A DNA stretch of 64,000 nt from Kitasatospora sp. MAA4 (GCF_029893355.1 NZ_JARZAI010000004.1:186001-250000); one strand, 5' to 3'; positions 8,667 to 20,183 are shown, counted from the stretch's first letter. Notes: a model not told the origin generated them from the letters alone. Numbers and translations: made by a program.

Positions 8667-9647
8667 ATGGATGGCATGTCAGGGATGCACCACCACGGCG
8701 GAGGCGCGCTCGGACCGTTCTCGCTCTCGTCGGTGCTCACCTGGTCGCCCGACTGGGTGTTCCTGCTGGGCTGCCTGCTGATGCTGGCGCTGTACGCCGC
8801 CGGTGTGGTCCGGCTGGCGCGCCGCGGGGACGGCTGGCCGATCGGCCGCACGGTGGCCTGGGTCACCGGCGTGCTGACCATGGTCTTCGTGACCTGCTCG
8901 GGCCTGAACGACTACGGCATGGTGCTGTTCAGCGCGCACATGATGCAGCACATGGCGCTCAGCATGCTGGTCCCGATCCTGCTGCTGCTCGGCGCGCCGA
9001 TCACGCTGGCCCTGCGCTCGCTGCGCCCGGCCGGCAAGGGCCGCCCGCGCGGGCCGCGCGAGCTGCTGGTGGCGCTGCTGCACAGCCGCTACGTCAAGGT
9101 GATCTCGCACCCGGCCTTCACCATCCCGCTGTTCATCGCCAGCCTCTACGGCCTGTACTTCACCCCGCTCTTCGACTTCCTGATGCAGTCGCGGATCGGG
9201 CACATCGCGATGATGGTGCACTTCCTGATGGCCGGGCTGCTCTTCTTCTGGCCGATCATGGGCGTGGACCCGGGCCCGCACCGCCCCGGCCATGTGATGC
9301 GGATCATCGAGCTCTTCATGGGGATGCCGTTCCACGCCTTCTTCGGCGTCGCGGTGATGATGGCGACCAGTCAGCTGGTGACCACCTTCACGGCGGCCGG
9401 CGCCCCGCTCGGGACCGACCTGATGGCCGACCAGAAGATGGCCGGCGGGATCACCTGGGCGTTCGGCGAGATCCCGACGGCGGTGGTGCTGATCGCGCTG
9501 GTGTTCCAGTGGGCCAAGTCCGAGGAGCGTACGGCGCGCCGCGGCGACCGGGCCGCCGAGCGTGACGGCGACGCCGAACTGAACGCCTACAACGCCTACC
9601 TGGCCTCGTTGGAGAAGCGCGGCTCGCGGCCGGCCCAGACCGGCTGA
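8667..9647 (+). CDS. Cytochrome c oxidase assembly protein (CtaG/caa3 type)
   Basis: This 326-residue integral membrane protein has about seven hydrophobic segments and the signature histidines and methionines of the caa3_CtaG family: HMMQHMALSML near residue 95, MVHFLMAGLLFFWP near 190, and GMPFHAFFGV near 220. The family helps deliver copper to, or assemble, the aa3-type oxidase. The short N-terminus MDGMSGMHHHGGG is itself rich in potential copper ligands. GGAAGCGGGG supplies a ribosome-binding site before the ATG at 8667. The longer in-frame start at 8535 lacks one and would add charged sequence. Confidence 0.88.
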   Translation: MDGMSGMHHHGGGALGPFSLSSVLTWSPDWVFLLGCLLMLALYAAGVVRLARRGDGWPIGRTVAWVTGVLTMVFVTCSGLNDYGMVLFSAHMMQHMALSMLVPILLLLGAPITLALRSLRPAGKGRPRGPRELLVALLHSRYVKVISHPAFTIPLFIASLYGLYFTPLFDFLMQSRIGHIAMMVHFLMAGLLFFWPIMGVDPGPHRPGHVMRIIELFMGMPFHAFFGVAVMMATSQLVTTFTAAGAPLGTDLMADQKMAGGITWAFGEIPTAVVLIALVFQWAKSEERTARRGDRAAERDGDAELNAYNAYLASLEKRGSRPAQTG

Positions 9648-9738
9648 GCACCCCTGCGGTCGGGAGCCGCCAGGCGGGTGGATCGGCGGCGGGCGGTCGC
9701 GCGGGCCGGGGGGCTGCAGCAAGATCGCGGAGCATGGT

Positions 9739-9744
9739 TATCCT
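9739..9744 (+). promoter_or_regulatory. Possible -10 element for the membrane protein gene
   Basis: TATCCT fits TANNNT. It lies 62 bases upstream of the short ORF at 9806 and about 105 bases upstream of the TTG at 9850. The -35 side is weak. Confidence 0.3.
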
Positions 9745-9805
9745 GACATCCACCCATTGCCCCGGTCCGGCCCGCTCGGCACCGTGACTCCCTGTCGAGG
9801 AATCC

Positions 9806-9853
9806 ATGACGCATGCCAGCAGCCCCGCGACGACCGCTGCGGCAACGGTTTGA
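9806..9853 (+). CDS. 15-codon upstream ORF overlapping the start of the membrane protein gene
   Basis: An ATG preceded by CGAGGAATCC opens a 15-codon ORF (MTHASSPATTAAATV) whose TGA at 9851-9853 overlaps the TTG at 9850 of the downstream frame. It has the best ribosome-binding site in this stretch. It could be a leader peptide coupling translation into the membrane protein. Alternatively it is the true N-terminus, separated from the rest by a one-base frameshift (mutation or sequencing error). Both readings are inference. Confidence 0.4.
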   Translation: MTHASSPATTAAATV

Positions 9854-11493
9854 GCCCCCGACAGGTATGGGCGGCCCTGTGCCGCCCGGTGGTCGCCGCC
9901 ACCCTGCTGGCCCTGGTCCTGCACGTGGTGTGGGCGCTGTTCCTGGCGCGGAACGCCGGTGACCTGGCCGCCCAGTACGCGTGGACCGACTTCATCCGGA
10001 AGAACCCCGACTCCAGCTACAACCTGTCCTGGTACGGCGGGATGTACACGGTCTCGTACAGCGTCCTGTCCCCGTACGTGATGAGCCTGATCGGGGTCCG
10101 CACCACCGGGGTCCTCGCGGGCACCGTGGCCGCCGCCCTGGCCGCCCACCTGCTGGAGCGCTCGCGACTGGCCCGGCCGCTGACACCCGCGCTCTGGACG
10201 GCGTTCGCGTTCTGGTGCAACGCCGCCTCCGGCCGGGTCACCTTCGCGCTCGGCTGCGCCTTCGGCCTGGCCGCCACCGCGCTGCTCTTCCCCGAGGCGC
10301 CGCGCCGGGCCGCGCGGACCGCCGCGGTCGCCGTGCTCGCCACACTGGCCACCCTGAGCAGCCCGGTGGCCGGGCTCTTCCTGGGGGTGGCCGCGGCCGC
10401 GCTCTTCCTGACGGGCCGCCGGCGGGACGCGTACGCGGTGGTCGCCGGGCCCGCGGCGGTGATCGCCGGCACCTCGCTGCTCTTCCCGTTCTACGGGGTG
10501 CAGCCCTTCGACTGGTACGTCGCGCTGCCGGTCGCCGTCGGGACCGGTCTGCTGGCGCTGCTGGTGCCGCGTCAGTGGCGGGCACTGCGGCTGGGGGCGG
10601 CGGTGTACGCGGTGGGCGTGGTGCTCACCTGGCTGGTGCCCTCGCCGATCGGCAGCAACGTCGAGCGGCTGCTGCTGCTCTTCGGGGCCACCACGCTGCT
10701 CGCCGCCGCGCTCGACGGGACGGCGGCCGCTCAGCCACAGGCGGGCGCTGCTGCCACGGTCGGCGGCTGGCGGCGGATCGGTCTCGGCGCGGCGTTCCTC
10801 GCTATCGCCACCTGGCAGATCGCCACGCCCGTCGGCGACCTGATGAGCACCGTGCCCTCCCCCACCACGGCCCTGCCGGCCGCGCCGATCATCGACGAGC
10901 TGCACCAGGTCGGCGCCGACCGGGGCCGGATCGAGGTCGTCCCGCTGCGCAGCCACTGGGAGTCCTCCGCGCTGGCGCCCTACGTCGACCTCGCGCGCGG
11001 CTGGAACCGGCAGGCCGACGTCAGCCGCAACCCGCTCTTCTACCAGGACGGCCTGACCCCCGCGGCGTACCACGCATGGCTCCAGCACTGGGGGGTCGGC
11101 TTCGTGCTGCTCCCCCCGGACACGCCCGACGACGCCGCCGTGGACGAGGCCCGCATCGTCGCGGCCGGCTACCCCTGGCTGAACCTCATCTGGCACGACG
11201 ACAAGTGGCGCCTCTACCGCGTCACCGACGCCACCTCGATGGCCGCGGCGCCCGCCACCGTCACCCAGGCCACCCCGGCCGCGCTGACCCTGGAGGTCCC
11301 GTACGCCGGACCGGTGCTGCTGCGCATCCCGTGGTCGCCGTGGCTCGGCGTCCAGGGCGCCTCCGACAGCGCGGCGCGCGGCTGCCTGGCCGAGTCCGGC
11401 GGCTGGACGATGCTCTACGCCCCCGAGCCCGGCACCTACCGCGTCGCCGGCCGCTACTCGCTCAACCCGAGCAGCCCCTGCGACCACGCCTGA
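9850..11493 (+). CDS. Polytopic membrane protein, GT-C/transporter-like, function unknown
   Basis: The reading frame gives about 547 residues from the TTG at 9850. In-frame GTG 9784 and TTG 9757 are alternatives without good ribosome-binding sites. There are roughly ten hydrophobic helices up to about residue 330, then a soluble C-terminal domain. The first extracytoplasmic loop reads YNLSWYGGMYTVSYSVLSPY, which recalls GT-C-type glycosyltransferases and proteins often labelled MFS transporter in Streptomyces. I cannot assign a substrate. It ends 23 bases before the monooxygenase start, so the two may form an operon. Confidence 0.65.
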   Translation: MSPRQVWAALCRPVVAATLLALVLHVVWALFLARNAGDLAAQYAWTDFIRKNPDSSYNLSWYGGMYTVSYSVLSPYVMSLIGVRTTGVLAGTVAAALAAHLLERSRLARPLTPALWTAFAFWCNAASGRVTFALGCAFGLAATALLFPEAPRRAARTAAVAVLATLATLSSPVAGLFLGVAAAALFLTGRRRDAYAVVAGPAAVIAGTSLLFPFYGVQPFDWYVALPVAVGTGLLALLVPRQWRALRLGAAVYAVGVVLTWLVPSPIGSNVERLLLLFGATTLLAAALDGTAAAQPQAGAAATVGGWRRIGLGAAFLAIATWQIATPVGDLMSTVPSPTTALPAAPIIDELHQVGADRGRIEVVPLRSHWESSALAPYVDLARGWNRQADVSRNPLFYQDGLTPAAYHAWLQHWGVGFVLLPPDTPDDAAVDEARIVAAGYPWLNLIWHDDKWRLYRVTDATSMAAAPATVTQATPAALTLEVPYAGPVLLRIPWSPWLGVQGASDSAARGCLAESGGWTMLYAPEPGTYRVAGRYSLNPSSPCDHA

Positions 11494-11516
11494 CACTCAG
11501 CCGAACAAGGAGAGCC

Positions 11517-13082
11517 ATGCGATTCCCGACCACGACCCGCGTGCTGATCGCGGGTGGCGGGCCGGTCGGCCTGACCCTGTCCGTCTTACTCTCCGCGTAC
11601 GGCGTGGACCATCTACTGGTGGAGGCCCGGCCGGACACCGCCCGGCACCCCAAGGCGCGCGGCCTGTCGACCCGCTCGATGGAGGTCTTCCGGCGCTGCG
11701 GTCTCGAGGACGTGATCCGCGCGGCCGGTCTCCCCGCCGACCATGTCTTCTTCTACCGCGGGCGCAGCCTGGTCGATCCGGACTTCGTCCGCACCGGGAT
11801 CGGTGCGCCGCCGCAGGACGGCGCGGAGCACTCCCCCTCGCCCGGCCTCATCTGCTCCCAGGACGTGCTGGAGCCGCTGCTGCTGCGCCGGGCCCGCGAG
11901 GCGGCCGCGGACCGGATCCGGTTCGGGACCCGGCTGCGCTCGTTCACCCAGGACGGCGACGGAGTGCACGCCGTGCTGGCGGACCCCGCCACCGGCGAGC
12001 AGCAGACCGTGTGCGCCGACTGGCTGGTCGGCTGCGACGGCGCCGCCAGCGGCGTCCGGTCCGGCGCGGGCCTCGCGTTGGCCGGACCGACCGGGCTCGG
12101 ACACTTCCTCAGCGTCCGGTTCGATGCGCCGCTCGGGGCGGTGGTGGCCGACCGGGCCAGCGCGGCGTACTTTCTCACCGGGCCCGGCGGGGGCGGGTTC
12201 CTGGCGGTCGACAACGACCGCCAGTGGATCTACCAGCGCCCCTTCGACCCCGCCCAGCCCGACGAGCGCCTCACCGACCCGTCCCACCTCGCCGACCTGG
12301 TCCGCGGCGCGGCCGGCCTCCCGGAGCTTCCGGTGACCGTCCGCGACACCACGACCTGGCGGATGGACGCCCAGGTGGCCGACGCCTACCGCAGCGGCCG
12401 GGTGCTGCTGGCCGGCGACGCCGCCCACGTGGTCCCGCCGACCGGCGGGCACGGCATGAACACCGGGATCGGGGACGCGGACAACCTCGCCTGGAAGCTC
12501 GCCGCCGTCGCGTCCGGGCGCGCCGGTACGGACCTGCTGGACAGCTACCAGGCCGAACGCCGCCCGGTGGCCCGGCAGATCATCGACCGATCCACCGACA
12601 ACTCCCGCGCCCGCACCAGCTACCGGATAGACGACGAGTTGCTGCTCTCGGCGGTCTACCGCTCCGGCGCCGTCGCCTGCGAGGACGCCGCCGGCCCACC
12701 GCAGGCCCTCTCCGGCTACCGTCCGAGCGGCTCCCCCGGTGCCCGTGCACCGCATGTGCGGCTCACCGGACGCCCGGGCATCGCGTCCACCCTGGACCTG
12801 GTCGGGCCCGGCTTCACGCTCCTCACCCCGGCGCGCGACGCCTCCTGGCAGCAGCAGGCCGACGCCGTCGGCGCGGCCGGGCTGAGCGTCACCGTCCACC
12901 CGCTGGACGACGGGCAGCTGCGCGAGGAGCACCCGGGGCGCTGGGCGCGGATCTGCGCGGTCCCGCCCGGCGGCGCGCTGCTGGTGCGCCCCGACGGCCA
13001 CATCGCCTGGCGCACCGAGCGTCCGGGTACTGCGGGCGAGCTGGGCCGGGTGCTGCGGCGGGTGCTGGCACTGGCCTCATAA
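11517..13082 (+). CDS. FAD-dependent aromatic monooxygenase (PheA/TfdB type) with TTA codon
   Basis: The 521-residue protein is a group A flavoprotein hydroxylase that would use FAD, NAD(P)H and O2 to hydroxylate an aromatic or polyketide substrate. It shows the Rossmann GxGxxG as IAGGGPVGLTLS (residues 10-21), the DG motif LVGCDGAASGVRS near 177, and the second FAD motif VLLAGDAAHVVPPTGGHGMN near 300. A thioredoxin-like C-terminal extension is plausible. AAGGAGAG precedes the ATG. Codon 24 is TTA (11586-11588), the rare Leu codon read by the bldA tRNA, so expression may be tied to development. Its 3' end overlaps ureD by six bases, convergent. Confidence 0.88.
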   Translation: MRFPTTTRVLIAGGGPVGLTLSVLLSAYGVDHLLVEARPDTARHPKARGLSTRSMEVFRRCGLEDVIRAAGLPADHVFFYRGRSLVDPDFVRTGIGAPPQDGAEHSPSPGLICSQDVLEPLLLRRAREAAADRIRFGTRLRSFTQDGDGVHAVLADPATGEQQTVCADWLVGCDGAASGVRSGAGLALAGPTGLGHFLSVRFDAPLGAVVADRASAAYFLTGPGGGGFLAVDNDRQWIYQRPFDPAQPDERLTDPSHLADLVRGAAGLPELPVTVRDTTTWRMDAQVADAYRSGRVLLAGDAAHVVPPTGGHGMNTGIGDADNLAWKLAAVASGRAGTDLLDSYQAERRPVARQIIDRSTDNSRARTSYRIDDELLLSAVYRSGAVACEDAAGPPQALSGYRPSGSPGARAPHVRLTGRPGIASTLDLVGPGFTLLTPARDASWQQQADAVGAAGLSVTVHPLDDGQLREEHPGRWARICAVPPGGALLVRPDGHIAWRTERPGTAGELGRVLRRVLALAS

Positions 13083-13850
13083 CGGGCCCGTCAGCAGGCG
13101 GCGCAGGGCCAGGCCGTCGGGGGCGACGGCCACCAGCAGGTGGGCGTCCGTGCCGGGGAGGGCGAGGAGGGCGGCGCATTCCTCCGACGGAGCTGTGCAC
13201 GGCAGGCCGACGGTGAGGAGTTGCCCCGCCGCGCGGTGGCCGGCCAGCACCGCCGGGCCGTCCCAGCCGGGGGCGCCCGGGCCGAGATCGGTCTGCTGGT
13301 CGAGGATCAGCCGCCCGGCCTGGCGGACGGTCAGGCGGGAGGTCAGCCGGCCCGGCACGCCGTGCACGGTCCAGTCGTGGCGCCGGCCCAGGATCTGCTC
13401 CTCCCGGTAGCGCAGCCGGGCTCCGGCGTCCAGGGTGATCCGGGTGGTGAGCAGCAGGTGGCTGCCGGCCGCGGCGACGACCGGCTCGGGCAGCCACTCC
13501 AGCACCGCGCCGGCGGCCACCGCCAGCTCGACGTCGTACCAGGCCGGGCCGGGCTGCGGCCCCGGCAGGCTGACGGTGGCCGCGACACTGGTCACCCGCA
13601 GGCGCGCGCCGGCCTCGACCCGGACCGACACGGCGATCCGGTCGCCGCCGAGCGGAGCCGCCATCGCGCCGACCAACGCGACCTCGGCGGGCCCGGTCCG
13701 CTGCCCCGCGCGCAGCCGCCGCAGGGCCAGCGGACCGGCGCCGCTGAGCACGGGCAGCACCGTGATCTGGTCCTCCCGTCCGTCGAGCGCCGCGACGATC
13801 CGCGCGGCGGGCGCCGCGGGCGGCGCGGGGACGGTCAGTGCGCCCGCCAT
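13077..13850 (-). CDS. ureD: Urease accessory protein UreD
   Basis: UreD (UreH) binds the urease apoprotein and, with UreF and UreG, allows carbamylation of the active-site lysine and nickel insertion. The 257-residue sequence has the family pattern of short beta strands, with [35 protein letters not shown] and a C-terminal [17 protein letters not shown]. It is the last gene of the operon. Its ATG overlaps the ureG stop by 16 bases, and its 3' end overlaps the convergent monooxygenase gene by six bases. Confidence 0.9.
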   Translation of the reverse strand: MAGALTVPAPPAAPAARIVAALDGREDQITVLPVLSGAGPLALRRLRAGQRTGPAEVALVGAMAAPLGGDRIAVSVRVEAGARLRVTSVAATVSLPGPQPGPAWYDVELAVAAGAVLEWLPEPVVAAAGSHLLLTTRITLDAGARLRYREEQILGRRHDWTVHGVPGRLTSRLTVRQAGRLILDQQTDLGPGAPGWDGPAVLAGHRAAGQLLTVGLPCTAPSEECAALLALPGTDAHLLVAVAPDGLALRRLLTGPL

Positions 13851-14512
13851 CGGGCCAGCCGTTCCCTGACCCAGCCGGCGATCGGCGCGACGCCGTCCGG
13901 GTCCACCAACGAGCAGAACAGCGTGGGCAGTTCACCGCGCTGCGCCTTGGCGTCACGGGCCATCACCGCCAGGTCCGCGCCGACCAGCGGCGCCAGGTCG
14001 GTCTTGTTGATGACCAGCAGGTCCGAACCGGAGACCCCGGGCCCGCCCTTGCGCGGGATCTTGTCGCCGCCCGCCACGTCGATGACGAAGATCTGCGCGT
14101 CCACCAGCCCCCGGCTGAAGGTCGCGGTCAGGTTGTCGCCGCCGGACTCCAGCAGCACCAGGTCCAGCGGGCCGACCGCGGCCTCCAGATCCTCGACGGC
14201 CTCGAGGTTGGCCGAGATGTCGTCCCGGATCGCGGTGTGCGGGCAGCAGCCGGTCTCCACGGCGGTGATCCGCTCGGGCGGCAACACCGCGTGGCGCAGC
14301 AGGAATTCGGCGTCCTCGGTGGTGTAGATGTCGTTGGTCACCACGGCCAGTGACAGCTCGGCGCGCAGCGCCCGGCAGAGCGCGGCGACGGTCGCCGTCT
14401 TGCCCGAGCCGACCGGTCCGCCGAGGCCGATCCGCAGGGCGCGGCGCCGACCGCTGGAGAGAACGGTCACCCGGGGAGTGCCGAACTCGTCGGTGGGATG
14501 GTCACGATGCAA
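13835..14512 (-). CDS. ureG: Urease accessory GTPase UreG
   Basis: UreG is the SIMIBI-class GTPase that delivers nickel during urease maturation. The P-loop GGPVGSGKT is at residues 31-39. [13 protein letters not shown] contains the Cys-Pro-His nickel site, LLESGGDNL is the switch region, and INKTDLAP is the guanine-specificity motif. The TTG start at 14512 gives the typical His-containing N-terminus (MHRDH) and overlaps the ureF stop by 11 bases. The 225-residue length is normal. Confidence 0.95.
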   Translation of the reverse strand: MHRDHPTDEFGTPRVTVLSSGRRRALRIGLGGPVGSGKTATVAALCRALRAELSLAVVTNDIYTTEDAEFLLRHAVLPPERITAVETGCCPHTAIRDDISANLEAVEDLEAAVGPLDLVLLESGGDNLTATFSRGLVDAQIFVIDVAGGDKIPRKGGPGVSGSDLLVINKTDLAPLVGADLAVMARDAKAQRGELPTLFCSLVDPDGVAPIAGWVRERLARWRAH

Positions 14513-15172
14513 AGAGTCTCACCTTCCATGCGTTGTGCCGCTCGGCGAACAGGTCGAGGAGCGGGGCGGACGCGGCCGGCAGCGGCTGCGCGTCCTGTCG
14601 GCGGACCGCCTCGGCGGCGGCCCGGGTGGCGGCCTCCGCCACCAGGTCGAGTTCGGGGGCGAGTCGCGCGAGGACGGCGACCACCTGGTACGGGTCCAGG
14701 CCCAGCAGCCTGGTGCAGGCCGTGGCCGGGCCGTTGACGCTCTCGTGTGCGGCAGCCAGAGCCGCGTCGGCGGGTGCGAGAGCGGCCGCGCGGGCCGCCA
14801 GGCCCAGGACGACGCTCTGGTGCGCGCCGCCCGGGTACGCGGCCGCCAGCCCGTCCAGCACCGGGTCCGGCCAGCAGACCCTGGCCGCCCGCAGGAGTTG
14901 GCGTCCCAGCCGGCGGCTGGTGGCGCGCAGCGCAGGCGAGGGCGTGCGGGCGTCGGCGGCCTCGTCGAGTCCGGCCGGGTCGAAGCCGCCGGCCGCCGCG
15001 GCCGCCAGGCCGGCCGCGGTCAGGCCGGTGGTGTGCAGCCGTCCGGTCAGGAACGCGGCCAGGCCGTCCGCGTCGTGGACGAGTCCGGCCTTGACCGCCG
15101 CCTCGGCGCCGCCCGAGTGGGCGTGGCCGCCGGCCGGGAACCGTCCGTCGGCGAGCAGCAGCAGGGCGCCGC

Positions 15173-15176
<4 letters not shown>
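14502..15176 (-). CDS. ureF: Urease accessory protein UreF
   Basis: UreF bridges UreD and UreG in the urease activation complex and is thought to gate nickel transfer. The 224-residue, mostly helical and Ala-rich protein starts [19 protein letters not shown], the family's typical N-terminus (the 'D-x-R-x-P-x-G-x-x-x-H-S-G' pattern). The start is a TTG whose last two bases belong to the ureC TGA (TTGA overlap), so translation is probably coupled. Confidence 0.92.
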
Positions 15177-16907
<1,731 letters not shown>

Positions 16908-16915
<8 letters not shown>

Positions 16916-17257
16916 CGAGTGCTCCGGCCGTCTCGCCGCGCAGGCCGAACACCTCGCGCCGACCGCCGATCGGCACCAGCGCGACCTCCATCGGGATGCC
17001 CGGCTCGAAGCGCACCGCGGTGCCCGCCGGGATGTTCAGCCGCCGGCCGTGCGCGGCCGCGCGGTCGAACTCCAGCCCTGGGTTGGCCTCCGCGAAGTGG
17101 TAGTGCGAGCCGACCTGGATCGGCCGGTCGGCGCCGTTCAGCACCACCAGCGCGGTGACCGGCCGCCCGGCGTTGAGCGTGATGTCGCCCTCGCCGTACA
17201 GGATTTCGCCGGGCACGGGAGCACGGTCCACCGGCGCGCGGCCCGCCTGAGCGCGGC

Positions 17258-17261
<4 letters not shown>
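16908..17261 (-). CDS. ureB: Urease beta subunit UreB
   Basis: UreB is the structural beta subunit that packs on UreC. The 117-residue sequence contains the conserved core [29 protein letters not shown] and [13 protein letters not shown]. The GTG start overlaps the ureA TGA (GTGA). The N-terminal 16 residues are a little longer than the minimal family core, so an inner start cannot be excluded. Confidence 0.95.
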
Positions 17262-17560
<299 letters not shown>

Positions 17561-17893
17561 CTGCGCGCACCTCGCGGCGAGTTCTGCGGCCCGGGGGGAC
17601 TCCGGGCGCTGAGAGGCGGACACAGCGCTGTGCCGCGTGGGGCCTCCCGGCGGGGACGTGGCGGCAGCACCGAGGGACGCGGCTTCCGCCCCGCACGCGG
17701 GAGGTTCGGATCTCGTGGCCGTTACGGTAGCGGAACCGGCGCCCGCTGGGGAGGGCCCCGCCGACGTGTCGGGCGGTCACCGCGAGGCCGCGGCCCGCTG
17801 CACCCGGTGATCGCCCGAGGAGAACACCGGGCGCGCCGGGGCGGACCTGCGCCTGCGGTGGCAGGCTGGAGAGCGTGGCAGGCGGTGAGAGCG
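17561..17893. other. Divergent spacer between ureA and the phosphoribosyltransferase gene
   Basis: These 333 bases hold no convincing gene. They should carry the ure operon promoter (leftward) and the phosphoribosyltransferase promoter (rightward). TACGGT/TACCGT at 17723-17729 is a -10-like element on either strand and overlaps a GlnR-like box. CACAGCGCTGTG (17621-17632) is a perfect 12-base palindrome. Confidence 0.5.
17721..17736. promoter_or_regulatory. Candidate GlnR box upstream of the urease operon
   Basis: GTTAC-N6-GGAAC matches the actinobacterial GlnR pattern gTnAC-N6-GaAAC with one mismatch, about 160 bases upstream of ureA. GlnR is known to control urease genes in Streptomyces. 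I do not see the second pair of half-sites, so affinity may be modest. Confidence 0.4.
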
Positions 17894-18562
17894 ATGACGG
17901 TGTTCAGTAGCCGGGCGGTGTTCCGCGACCGCAGGGAAGCCGGGCGGCAGCTCGGCGCGCGGGTCGCCGACTGGGGGGCCGACGACCCGGTGGTGATCGG
18001 CCTGCCGCGCGGCGGCGTCCCGGTGGCGTACGAGGTGGCCCAGGCGCTCGGCGCGCCGCTGGACATCCTGGTGGTCCGCAAGATCGGCGCCCCCGGGCAG
18101 CCGGAGTTGGCGCTGGGCGCGGTCGGCGAGGGCGGCATCCGGCTCTACAACCACGACATCGTCGCCGCCCTCGGCATCTCCGCCCATCAGCTGGAGCTGC
18201 TGACCGACGAGGTGAGCGCCGAGGTGGTCGCCCGCACCTCGCTGCTGCGCGGTCCGCTGCCGCCGCTGGAGCTCGCCGGCCGGGCGGTGGTGCTGGTGGA
18301 CGACGGCATCGCCACCGGCGCCACGGTGCGCGCCGCGATGGCGGTGCTGCGGCGGCGGGAGGTGAGTGAGCTGCTGCTCGCGACCCCGGTGACCGCGCCC
18401 GAGGCGCTGCGGATCCTGGGCCCACTCGCGGACGACCTGGTCTGCCTGGGCGCGCCGGCCCTGTTCCAGGCGGTCGGGCAGTACTACCAGGACTTCGACC
18501 AGACCAGCGACGAGGAGGTCCGCCGACTGCTGAGCGCTTCAAGCGACGGGAACAGCGAGTAG
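17894..18562 (+). CDS. Phosphoribosyltransferase domain protein
   Basis: The 222-residue protein has a type I phosphoribosyltransferase fold. The PRPP-binding signature is VVLVDDGIATGATVRAAM near residues 134-151, and GLPRGGVPVAYEVAQALG near 36-53 is the N-terminal PPi loop. Proteins of this type often occur next to stress-related or dienelactone hydrolase genes, and their base or nucleoside substrate is rarely known. The ATG was chosen at the conserved start, and much longer upstream in-frame sequence was discarded. It lies 104 bases upstream of the catalase gene. Confidence 0.8.
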   Translation: MTVFSSRAVFRDRREAGRQLGARVADWGADDPVVIGLPRGGVPVAYEVAQALGAPLDILVVRKIGAPGQPELALGAVGEGGIRLYNHDIVAALGISAHQLELLTDEVSAEVVARTSLLRGPLPPLELAGRAVVLVDDGIATGATVRAAMAVLRRREVSELLLATPVTAPEALRILGPLADDLVCLGAPALFQAVGQYYQDFDQTSDEEVRRLLSASSDGNSE

Positions 18563-18666
18563 CGGGCTGCGGCGCAGCGGTTGTGGGACCCGTCGGCCGG
18601 TGATTCAGTCGTATACGGCTCGGTGTCCACTCGTCGGCACGTCCGAACCGCAAGGAGGCCTTTCCC

Positions 18667-20121
18667 ATGTCCGAATCAGCGGTCCCGCACACCACCAACA
18701 ACGCAGGCGTCCCGGTCGAGAGCGATTCCGACTCGCTCACTGCGGGTCCGGTCGGCCCGATCCTGCTGCACGACCACTACCTGATCGAGAAGATGGCCCA
18801 GTTCAACCGCGAACGGGTCCCCGAGCGGGTGGTGCACGCCAAGGGCGGCGGCGCGTACGGCGTCTTCCAGGTCACCAACGACGTCAGCCAGTACACCAGG
18901 GCGGACCTCTTCCAGCCCGGCAAGAAGACCGAGATGCTGGCCCGCTTCTCCACCGTGGCCGGCGAGCTCGGCACCCCCGACAGCTGGCGCGACCCGCGCG
19001 GCTTCGCGCTGAAGTTCTACACCGAGCAGGGCAACTACGACCTGGTCGGCAACAACACGCCGATCTTCTTCGTCCGCGACCCGATCAAGTTCCAGGACTT
19101 CATCCGCTCGCAGAAGCGCCGCCCCGACACCCACCTGCGCGACCACGACATGCAGTGGGACTTCTGGACGCTCTCCCCCGAGTCGGCCCACATGGTGACC
19201 TGGCTGATGGGCGACCGCGGCATCCCCAGGACCTGGCGCAACATGAACGGCTACGGCTCGCACACCTTCCTGTGGGCGAACGCGGGCGGCGAGAAGTTCT
19301 GGATCAAGTACCACTTCAAGACCGACCAGGGCATCGACTTCCTCACCCAGGCGGACGCCGACGCGCTGGCCGGCCAGGACCCGGACGCCCACCTGCGCGA
19401 CCTGTACGACTCGATCGAGCGCGGCGATCACCCCTCCTGGACCCTGTTCGTCCAGGTGATGCCGTTCGATGCCGCGTGGGGCTACCGGTTCAACCCGTTC
19501 GACCTGACCAAGGTGTGGCCGCACGGCGACTACCCGCTGATCGAGGTCGGCCGGATGACGCTGAACCGCAATCCGGACAACTACCACGTGCACATCGAGC
19601 AGGCCGCGTTCGAGCCGTCGAACCTGGTGCCGGGCATCGGCGTCTCGCCGGACAAGATGCTGCTGGGACGGATCTTCTCCTACCCCGACACCCACCGGTA
19701 CCGGATCGGACCGAACTACGCGCAGCTCCCGCCCAACCGCGCGCACGTGCCCGTCCACTCGTACGCCAAGGACGGCCCAATGCGGTTCGACGCCTCGCGC
19801 GCGACCACGCCGTACGCGCCGAACTCGTACGGCGGCCCGGCCGCGGACAGTGCGCGCTTCGGCGATCCGCTGGGGTGGGAGGTAGCCGGGCAGATGGTCC
19901 GCGAGGGCTACCCGCTGCACCGCGAGGACGACGACTGGGGCCAGGCCGGCACGATGGTGCGCCAGGTGCTGGACGACGCGGCGCGCGACCGCCTGGTGTC
20001 GAACGTCGCCGGCCACCTGTCGGACGGCGTCTCGGCGCCGGTGCTGGAGCGGTCCTTCCAGTACTGGCGGAACATCGACAAGGCGCTCGGCGACCGGATC
20101 GCGGCGGCGGTGAAGAAGTAG
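18667..20121 (+). CDS. katA: Catalase, small-subunit haem type
   Basis: The enzyme disproportionates hydrogen peroxide to water and oxygen. The 484-residue length fits clade 3 monofunctional catalases. The catalytic His57 is in [12 protein letters not shown], the distal Asn130 in [11 protein letters not shown], and the proximal haem Tyr is in [14 protein letters not shown], near residue 339. AAGGAGG sits ten bases before the ATG. No regulator gene (furA/catR) is adjacent. A bidirectional hairpin closes the gene. Confidence 0.95.
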   Translation: MSESAVPHTTNNAGVPVESDSDSLTAGPVGPILLHDHYLIEKMAQFNRERVPERVVHAKGGGAYGVFQVTNDVSQYTRADLFQPGKKTEMLARFSTVAGELGTPDSWRDPRGFALKFYTEQGNYDLVGNNTPIFFVRDPIKFQDFIRSQKRRPDTHLRDHDMQWDFWTLSPESAHMVTWLMGDRGIPRTWRNMNGYGSHTFLWANAGGEKFWIKYHFKTDQGIDFLTQADADALAGQDPDAHLRDLYDSIERGDHPSWTLFVQVMPFDAAWGYRFNPFDLTKVWPHGDYPLIEVGRMTLNRNPDNYHVHIEQAAFEPSNLVPGIGVSPDKMLLGRIFSYPDTHRYRIGPNYAQLPPNRAHVPVHSYAKDGPMRFDASRATTPYAPNSYGGPAADSARFGDPLGWEVAGQMVREGYPLHREDDDWGQAGTMVRQVLDDAARDRLVSNVAGHLSDGVSAPVLERSFQYWRNIDKALGDRIAAAVKK

Positions 20122-20147
20122 GCAGTGCGAAAAAGTAGGCAGTGCGA
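20116..20147 (+). repeat. 17-base tandem duplication at the catalase stop codon
   Basis: AAGTAGGCAGTGCGA occurs at 20116-20130 and again at 20133-20147 (period 17). The first copy contains the catalase TAG stop. The extra copy adds only non-coding sequence and looks like a recent slippage event. Confidence 0.85.
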
Positions 20148-20150
20148 AGA

Positions 20151-20177
20151 GGCCGCCCCGGTTCCTCCGGGGCGGCC
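20151..20177. terminator. Bidirectional terminator hairpin between catalase and NAD(P)-binding gene
   Basis: GGCCGCCCCGG and CCGGGGCGGCC form a perfect 11-bp stem around TTCCT, between two convergent genes. There is no T-run, which is usual in high-GC actinobacteria. Confidence 0.75.
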
Positions 20178-20183
20178 ATCGCG

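Noticed and set aside
9451..11496. 681-codon minus-strand frame opposite the membrane protein
   Set aside because: Its composition (Gly/Arg/Ala/Val, no hydrophobic pattern) is that of an antisense shadow in high-GC DNA. The plus-strand frame encodes clear membrane helices.
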